Below are positions 42,994 through 50,411 of a stretch of 50,411 nucleotides of DNA, piece after piece (position 1 is the stretch's first letter; the number at the start of each line of letters is the position of its first letter). Below the pieces are notes generated by a model. The model did no database searches. It was not told the origin of the DNA and saw only the letters and a list, made by a program, of their open reading frames with translations. The position numbers were made by a program, and so were the translations under genes. The DNA is from Symbiobacterium sp. GTDB taxonomy: Bacteria; Bacillota; Sulfobacillia; UBA995; UBA9673. The stretch is taken from the NCBI GenBank assembly GCA_020725405.1, contig DYFB01000012.1:1-50411 (forward strand). Reading direction: 5' to 3'.

Positions 42994-44244
42994 ATGCCCG
43001 GGGTTACGGCTGTGAGGCGCCTGAGCGTCCTCGACCTCCCCGACGGCCTGATCGCGGGCCGCCGCGTCTTCGTCCGCGTCGACTTCAACGTGCCGCTCAG
43101 TCCGGAGGGAGTGACCGACGACACCCGCCTCCGGGCCGCCCTGCCCACAATAACCTATCTACTGGAACGCTCGGCCAGGGTCATCCTCGCCTCCCACCTC
43201 GGCCGACCCAAGGGGAGGGTGGCCGCGGAGTTCAGCCTCGCCCCGGTGGCCCGCCGGCTCGCGGAGCTCCTCGGGCGCGAGGTCCGGACCGCTCCCGACT
43301 GCGTCGGTCCCGAGGCCGAGGCCGCCGCGGAGGCCCTTCCGCCCGGCGGGGTCCTCCTCCTCGAGAACCTCCGCTTCCACGAGGAGGAGGAGGCGGGCGA
43401 CGAGGAGTTCGCCCGGCGGCTGGCCCGCCTGGCCGACATCTACGTCAACGACGCCTTCGGGGCCGCCCACCGGGCCCACGCCTCGACGGCCGTGATGGCC
43501 CCCCACGTCGGGCGGGCCGTCGCCGGTCTTCTGATGAAGGCTGAGCTCGAGGCGCTGGGACGGCTGCTCGAGCGGCCGGCCCGGCCGTTCGTGGCCGTCC
43601 TCGGCGGGGCCAAGGTCTCCGACAAGCTCGGAGTTATCACGAACCTACTCGGCCTCGTCGACACCCTCGTCCTGGGGGGCGGCATGGCGAACACCTTCCT
43701 CCTCGCCCTCGGCCGGTCCATGGGGGACTCCCTTGTCGAGGCCGGGCTGGTCGGGGAGGCCCGCTCGGTCCTTGAGGAGGCGGCCCGTCTGGGTAAGGAG
43801 GTCCTGCTGCCGGAGGACCTTGTCATCGCCGCCGCCTTCTCCGCCGATGCGGAGCGGCGCACGGTCAGCCCGCCGGACGTTCCGGAAGGATGGCGGGCCA
43901 TGGACCTCGGTCCGGTGAGCGCCGGCCGGTTCGCGGACGCTGTCCGGCGGGCGGGGACGGTCTTTTGGAACGGTCCGGTGGGGGTCTTCGAGCTGGAACC
44001 GTTCATGGAGGGCACCCGGGCCCTGGCCCGGGCTGTGGCCGGGTGCCCCGGCCTGACCGTGGTCGGCGGCGGGGACTCCGCCGCGGCCCTGACCCGGCTG
44101 GGCCTGGCCGGAGAGGTCACCCACCTCTCCACCGGGGGTGGGGCGTCCCTCGAGTTCATGGAGGGGAAGGTCCTACCGGGGGTCGCCTGCCTGGAGGAGG
44201 CGCCCGCAGGGAAGGCTGACGGGGGTGGTCGGCGTGATCCCTGA
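42994..44244 (+). CDS. pgk: phosphoglycerate kinase
   Basis: A 416-aa monomeric PGK making ATP and 3-phosphoglycerate. Substrate-binding signature: RVFVRVDFNVPL (about 24-35), VILASHLGRPKG, LLENLRFHEEEE, and nucleotide-side GGAKVSDKLGVI, FWNGPVGVFE and GGGDSAAAL. It has an 8-12 residue N-terminal extension from ATG 42994; the site upstream is weak. The end overlaps the tpiA start by 11 nt. Confidence 0.97.
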   Translation: MPGVTAVRRLSVLDLPDGLIAGRRVFVRVDFNVPLSPEGVTDDTRLRAALPTITYLLERSARVILASHLGRPKGRVAAEFSLAPVARRLAELLGREVRTAPDCVGPEAEAAAEALPPGGVLLLENLRFHEEEEAGDEEFARRLARLADIYVNDAFGAAHRAHASTAVMAPHVGRAVAGLLMKAELEALGRLLERPARPFVAVLGGAKVSDKLGVITNLLGLVDTLVLGGGMANTFLLALGRSMGDSLVEAGLVGEARSVLEEAARLGKEVLLPEDLVIAAAFSADAERRTVSPPDVPEGWRAMDLGPVSAGRFADAVRRAGTVFWNGPVGVFELEPFMEGTRALARAVAGCPGLTVVGGGDSAAALTRLGLAGEVTHLSTGGGASLEFMEGKVLPGVACLEEAPAGKADGGGRRDP

Positions 44245-45036
44245 CGCGACCGGGCCCCGGGCCCTCCGGCGCCCGCTCGTCGCCGGGAACTGGAAGATGC
44301 ACGGGCTCTCGGCCGAGGGTGCGGCCCTGGCCGGCCGGGTCACCGGTGTCCTGGCCGACCTCTTTTCCGCTCGGGACCGGCCGGTCGACGTCGTCCTCTG
44401 CCCGCCGTTCACCGGCCTTCAAGAGGTCGGGCGGGCTGTCGCCGGCTCCGGGGTCTTCCTCGGGGCCCAGAACGTCCACTGGGAAGACAAGGGAGCCTTC
44501 ACCGGGGAGATCTCCGCTCCGATGCTCCTTGACCTCGGCTGCGAGTACGTCATCATCGGTCACTCGGAGAGGCGGCAGCACTTCGGGGAGACCGACGCCT
44601 CGGTGCGGCGGAGGCTCGCCGCCGCGGCCCGGCACAACCTCCGCCCCATCCTGTGCGTCGGTGAGACCTGGGAGGAGCGGGAAGCCGGCCGGACCGTGGA
44701 GCGGGTGACGGCGCAACTCCACGGAGCTCTGGAGGGGCTCGGCCGGGAGACCGCCCCGACCGGGCTCGCCGTGGCCTACGAACCGGTCTGGGCCATCGGG
44801 ACCGGTCGGGCCGCCCGCGGGACGGACGCGCAGGAGGTCGCGGCTCTCATCCGCCGTCTTCTCGGAGACCTTCTCGGCCCCGAGCTCGCCGTCCGGACGC
44901 GGGTTCTCTACGGCGGCAGCGTCAAGCCCGACAACATCGACGAGTTCGCCGGCCAGGCGGACATCGACGGCGCTCTGGTCGGCGGAGCCTCTCTCGACGC
45001 CGAGGCCTTCGGGGCCATCGTGAGGCGGTTCGCCCG

Positions 45037-45040
<4 letters not shown>
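44234..45040 (+). CDS. tpiA: triosephosphate isomerase
   Basis: A 268-aa TIM barrel interconverting dihydroxyacetone phosphate and glyceraldehyde 3-phosphate. Catalytic motifs: VAGNWKMHG (Asn, Lys), IIGHSERRQHFGETD (His), VAYEPVWAIGTG (Glu), and the phosphate loop YGGSVKPDN. The start is ambiguous: GTG 44234 with GGGGGTGG 6 nt upstream is preferred over GTG 44225. Both overlap the pgk end, giving translational coupling. The next gene overlaps by 4 nt (GTGA). Confidence 0.97.
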
Positions 45041-47972
<2,932 letters not shown>

Positions 47973-48361
47973 CCCCGCGCCGACCGGTGATCCGCCGCAC
48001 TGGCCGGGTCGGGGGCCTCACTCCGCGGGCTCACCGAACACGCGCTTGCGTTGGTAACCATGGGCCTGGTAGAGGCCTGTCACGGGGTTGTGGCCGGTCA
48101 CTCGGTCTCTGGCTACGAACAGGGTGACCGGAGCGCAGGAGGACTTGATGAAGAGGGTGTCGTGGCCCAAGCAGAGTCCCGGCCCGCTATCGCCCGCACC
48201 CTGGGCCATTCCCCGTGGCCGCGGGCCTCGGTGCGTGCGGCGGCGAGGTAGAGCCGTCGCGTGCAGCCAGAGCTTCTGCGAGCGGCCGCCGAACAGTCCT
48301 CAAGCAGGCCAGACGCCGACGAGTATGTCGAAACAGGCGAAATCATAGATGTAGGATACAG
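47973..48361. other. 389-bp gap between eno and the LarA-like gene
   Basis: The longest stretch here without an assured gene, and less GC-rich than its surroundings, chiefly from 48290 on. It contains one candidate small minus-strand gene (48018-48209, listed separately). I see no terminator with a T-tract after eno, no tRNA and no clear promoter pair. The GTAGGATACAG just before ATG 48362 may include both an AGGA site and a -10-like TAGGAT. Confidence 0.5.
48018..48209 (-). CDS. possible 63-aa hypothetical protein
   Basis: The frame reads like protein (DTLFIKSSCAPVTLFVARDR followed by VTGHNPVTGLYQ) and about 80 percent of third codon positions are G or C, as expected for coding DNA here. 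However, the ribosome binding site touches the ATG, and an in-frame TTG (LGHDTLF) could be the true start. No family recognised. It may be a real small gene, or a remnant of a larger one. Confidence 0.3.
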   Translation of the reverse strand: MAQGAGDSGPGLCLGHDTLFIKSSCAPVTLFVARDRVTGHNPVTGLYQAHGYQRKRVFGEPAE

Positions 48362-49675
48362 ATGGACCGCGCTCTGGGAGAGCTCGAGAAGAAGTTTCCA
48401 CGTTTTGTGCCCGTGACGGCTCCGGCCACCTCGTGGCCGGCCGTCGCCGCCCCGGAACGCGCCATCCGCCACGCGACGGTCTGGTTGGCCGACACCTGCC
48501 CGCTCCTGAGCCGCGGAGGACGCGTCGCCGTCACGGCCGGCAGCCGGGCCTTCACGGGGTTCGTCCCCGTCCTTCGCCAGCTGGTCGGCCTTCTCCGGGC
48601 GAGAGGTCTCCAACCGTTCCTCATCCCGGCTATGGGGAGCCACGGCGGGGGCACCCCTGCGGGGCAGCTTGAAGTACTGGCGAAGGGGGGCGTCACCCCG
48701 AGCACGGTCGGGGCGCCCATCATCTGCGCCGTGCCGAGTGTTGAAGCCGGTCGGCCGGTGGCCCTCCACAGTCCCCGAGGAAATCGCCTGGCCCGGGTCT
48801 TCTGCCACCCCGCCGCGCTGGCCGCGGACGCTCTCCTCGTCGTCAACCGGGTACAGAGCCACACGGCTTTCGAGGGCGAGGTTCAGAGCGGGCTTCTGAA
48901 GATGCTGGCCGTCGGCGTCGGAGGGCCCGAAGGGGCCTCCGAGACTCACGCTCTGGGGGCCGTAGGGCTTCAGGCATCCATCCTGGAGATGTCACGAGCC
49001 CTGGCCCACCGTCTTCCGGTGGCGGGCGCTCTGGCGACGGTGGAGGACTCCCGGAAGGACCTCGTGGCCGTGGATGTCGCCGGTCCGGGGTGGGTCGCCC
49101 TGAGAAAGACAGACGCGCGGTGCCTCGCGCTGGCCCGCGAGATCGAGCCACGGCTGCCCGTGGACGACCTCGACCTCCTTCTGGTGGACTGGATGGGCAA
49201 GGACATCTGCGGGTCGGGGATGCACCCCACCGTCGTCGGTCGCCTGCGGGTCTGGGATTACCCCGACCCCGACAGGCCCAGGGTCCGTCGCGTCGTGGTC
49301 TTCAGGCTCACGCCCGGCTCGGCCGGCAACGCCAACGGTATCGGCTTGGCCGACTTCACGACGCGCCGGCTGGCCGAGGCCATCGACTGGCCCAAGACCC
49401 TGAAGAACGTCCTGACCAGCACCTTCACTAAGCGGGCCCTACTGCCGCCGGTGTTCCCGACCGACCGCGAGGCGGTCAGGGCCGCTCTCCTCACCCTCGG
49501 CCCGGTCGACCCGCGTCGTATCAGGGCCATGCGTCTCACCAGCACGGGTCAGCTCGGCCGCTATTGGGTGTCCGACGGGTTGCTCCGCGACGTCCTGGCG
49601 CGCGGGGCCAGGCTGGACGGCGAACCTTCGGACCTTCCCTTCGGAGCCGACGGGAACCTCAGGGACCTACATTAA
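48362..49675 (+). CDS. LarA-superfamily (DUF2088-related) protein, putative isomerase
   Basis: A 437-aa protein resembling the lactate racemase LarA superfamily. LarA enzymes use a nickel-pincer cofactor for racemisation or epimerisation. Visible conserved segments: IPAMGSHGGGTPAGQLEVLA, VNRVQSHTAFEGEVQSGLLK, MLAVGVGGPEGA, LLVDWMGKDICGSGMHPTVV and GNANGIGLADFTTRRL. Known LarA catalytic spacing is not fully reproduced, so the reaction cannot be named. No larBCE cofactor genes are in the window. The ATG has only a weak AGGA site. It sits between eno and secG, which are commonly close neighbours in Firmicutes. Confidence 0.75.
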   Translation: MDRALGELEKKFPRFVPVTAPATSWPAVAAPERAIRHATVWLADTCPLLSRGGRVAVTAGSRAFTGFVPVLRQLVGLLRARGLQPFLIPAMGSHGGGTPAGQLEVLAKGGVTPSTVGAPIICAVPSVEAGRPVALHSPRGNRLARVFCHPAALAADALLVVNRVQSHTAFEGEVQSGLLKMLAVGVGGPEGASETHALGAVGLQASILEMSRALAHRLPVAGALATVEDSRKDLVAVDVAGPGWVALRKTDARCLALAREIEPRLPVDDLDLLLVDWMGKDICGSGMHPTVVGRLRVWDYPDPDRPRVRRVVVFRLTPGSAGNANGIGLADFTTRRLAEAIDWPKTLKNVLTSTFTKRALLPPVFPTDREAVRAALLTLGPVDPRRIRAMRLTSTGQLGRYWVSDGLLRDVLARGARLDGEPSDLPFGADGNLRDLH

Positions 49676-49751
49676 GAGCTCTCCGCTCCTCGCCTGGCTT
49701 CCCGTAACCGATTGCAGGACCTTCAGAGCTGGCTCGGCCGCGCGAAGCGGG

Positions 49752-49796
49752 CCTGTGCTAGACCGGACATTGTCCCGCTCCCGGCCCTGTGCTAGA
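49752..49796 (+). repeat. CCTGTGCTAGA direct repeat overlapping the secG promoter
   Basis: The 11-mer CCTGTGCTAGA occurs at 49752-49762 and at 49786-49796, 34 bp apart (about three helical turns). The second copy covers the -10 element. Both a duplicated promoter element and a regulator-binding pair would fit. Confidence 0.6.
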
Positions 49797-49798
49797 AT
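49770..49798 (+). promoter_or_regulatory. sigma-A promoter of secG
   Basis: TTGTCC (49770-49775), exactly 17 nt, TAGAAT (49793-49798), preceded by a TGTGC extended region. It lies 30 nt before the secG start codon. Confidence 0.75.
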
Positions 49799-49828
49799 GG
49801 TCGTTGCTGGGGAGGGGGGTCGAATAGA

Positions 49829-50059
49829 GTGGTCAACGCCATCCTCACCGCCGTTCACGTCGTCGTCGCCATCGGTCTCATCGTCACGGTCCTCCTGATG
49901 TCGGGCCGCAGCGCCGGGCTGTCAGGTTCCATCGCCGGCGGAGCCGAGCAGTTCTTCGGCAAGAGGAAAGGTCTCGACGAGTTCCTCGGGAAGCTGGCGG
50001 CAGGCTTCGCCATCGCCTTCCTGATAAGCTCCCTGGCCTTGAACTTCGTCCACGGCTAG
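49829..50059 (+). CDS. secG: preprotein translocase subunit SecG
   Basis: A 76-aa SecG, accessory subunit of the SecYEG channel. Two membrane helices (AILTAVHVVVAIGLIVTVLL and GFAIAFLISSLALNFV) flank the conserved Gly/Ser-rich loop LSGSIAGGAEQFFGKRKGLD. GTG 49829 follows GGGGAGGGGGG. It has its own promoter at 49770-49798. Confidence 0.95.
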   Translation: MVNAILTAVHVVVAIGLIVTVLLMSGRSAGLSGSIAGGAEQFFGKRKGLDEFLGKLAAGFAIAFLISSLALNFVHG

Positions 50060-50071
50060 AACCCCAGCGCC

Positions 50072-50122
50072 GGGACGCCCCCGGAACCGTTACGGGACGC
50101 CCCCGGAACCGCTACGGGACGG
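50072..50122. repeat. 22-bp direct repeat after secG
   Basis: GGGACGCCCCCGGAACCG followed by a TTAC or CTAC end occurs at 50072-50093 and 50094-50115, with a third partial copy beginning GGGACGG. It is in the non-coding gap before the ABC transporter gene. An imperfect GCGAGAG/CTCTCG stem at about 50121-50158 follows. Confidence 0.8.
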
Positions 50123-50204
50123 ACCGCGAGAGACCGGAGAAGTCTCGGGCTCTCGTCCACGCCTCCGTCGTCGCTCCGCAGCCCGCACCGGGTGGTGTCA
50201 GGCC

Positions 50205-50411
50205 GTGTCCTCCCCGGCCATCAAGCTCCTAGGCCTCAGCAAGACCTACCGGGTCAGCCGAAAAGCTCCCGGCCTCGCCGGAGCCCTGCGGGGATTCGTC
50301 CGGCGGGATTACGTCGACCGTTCGGCGGTCCGCGACCTCACCTTCGAGGTCGGGCAGGGGGAGTTCGTGGGGCTGATCGGCCCCAACGGCGCTGGCAAGA
50401 CCACCACGCTC
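50205..50411 (+). CDS. ABC transporter ATP-binding protein, truncated by the window end
   Basis: Only the first 69 residues are present. The sequence begins near SSPAIKLLGLSKTYRVSRKA and reaches the Walker A motif GLIGPNGAGKTTTL at the window edge. The extra segment between LSKTYRV and the AVRDLTFEV strand (ALRGFVRRDYVDR) is typical of ATPases of ABC-2 type exporters (drug or polysaccharide export style). The GTG start at 50205 has only a weak site. Partner permease and substrate are outside the window. Confidence 0.88.
   Translation, partial: MSSPAIKLLGLSKTYRVSRKAPGLAGALRGFVRRDYVDRSAVRDLTFEVGQGEFVGLIGPNGAGKTTTL

Overview
The window is very GC-rich, gene-dense DNA from what looks like an anaerobic, high-GC member of the Bacillota (Firmicutes). 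The evidence is indirect. A PHP-rapZ-yvcK-whiA block is typical of Gram-positives, and a Bacillus-type LexA box precedes uvrA. PspC, LiaF-like and Asp23 envelope-stress proteins are present, as is an HdrABC-Flx type electron-transfer operon. Start codons are often GTG or TTG behind strong GGAGG ribosome binding sites. No rRNA, ribosomal protein or other firm taxonomic marker is present, so the class cannot be fixed. I found no tRNA, rRNA, CRISPR array, insertion sequence or prophage.

Layout. 0.2-1.1 kb: a secreted caspase-fold peptidase closed by a strong hairpin. 1.2-6.9 kb: a DNA-repair operon, uvrA-uvrC-ogt, whose first promoter carries a perfect LexA operator; a second extended -10 promoter lies outside the operator. 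6.9-12.6 kb: an unusual run of uncharacterised proteins (a small protein with its own promoter, a DUF2089 zinc-ribbon/HTH protein, two DUF4097 proteins, a DUF885 metallopeptidase and a 124-aa protein), four of which carry the same short two-helix module. 12.6-15.8 kb: a HAD phosphatase and glycerate kinase, then two minus-strand genes including a zinc phospholipase C-like protein. 16.0-17.5 kb: a PspC/LiaF-like membrane pair. 17.7-23.8 kb: a TetR regulator, a stand-alone pyruvate-kinase C-terminal domain, a phosphoesterase, a cupin glucose-6-phosphate isomerase, a PfkB kinase fused to a DUF523/TudS domain, and a GHMP kinase. 23.9-26.3 kb: feoB-feoA. 26.3-30.1 kb: PHP-rapZ-yvcK-whiA.

30.3-37.5 kb is a seven-gene operon, hdrC-hdrB-hdrA-mvhD followed by two iron-sulfur proteins and an FAD/NAD(P)H reductase. 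It should encode a soluble HdrABC-FlxABCD complex that couples NAD(P)H, ferredoxin and a disulfide by flavin-based electron bifurcation. Next come a polyprenyl diphosphate synthase and a membrane-anchored CapA-family protein with an extra binding-protein-like domain. Then follows a two-gene unit in which a 13-bp hairpin masks the ribosome binding site of a small protein. The second gene of that unit, a P-loop/Asp23 fusion, appears to start at CTG. 42.0-48.0 kb is the complete lower glycolytic operon gap-pgk-tpiA-gpmI-eno. It is followed by a LarA-superfamily protein, secG with a good sigma-A promoter, and the start of an ABC transporter ATPase cut by the window end.

The most notable points are the LexA-controlled repair operon, the shared-module DUF2089/DUF4097 cluster with its PspC/LiaF neighbours (a possible undescribed envelope-stress system), the PfkB-TudS fusion, the CapA fusion, the hairpin-masked small gene with the CTG-started P-loop/Asp23 gene, and recurrent 21-bp (seven-residue) tandem expansions inside several proteins.
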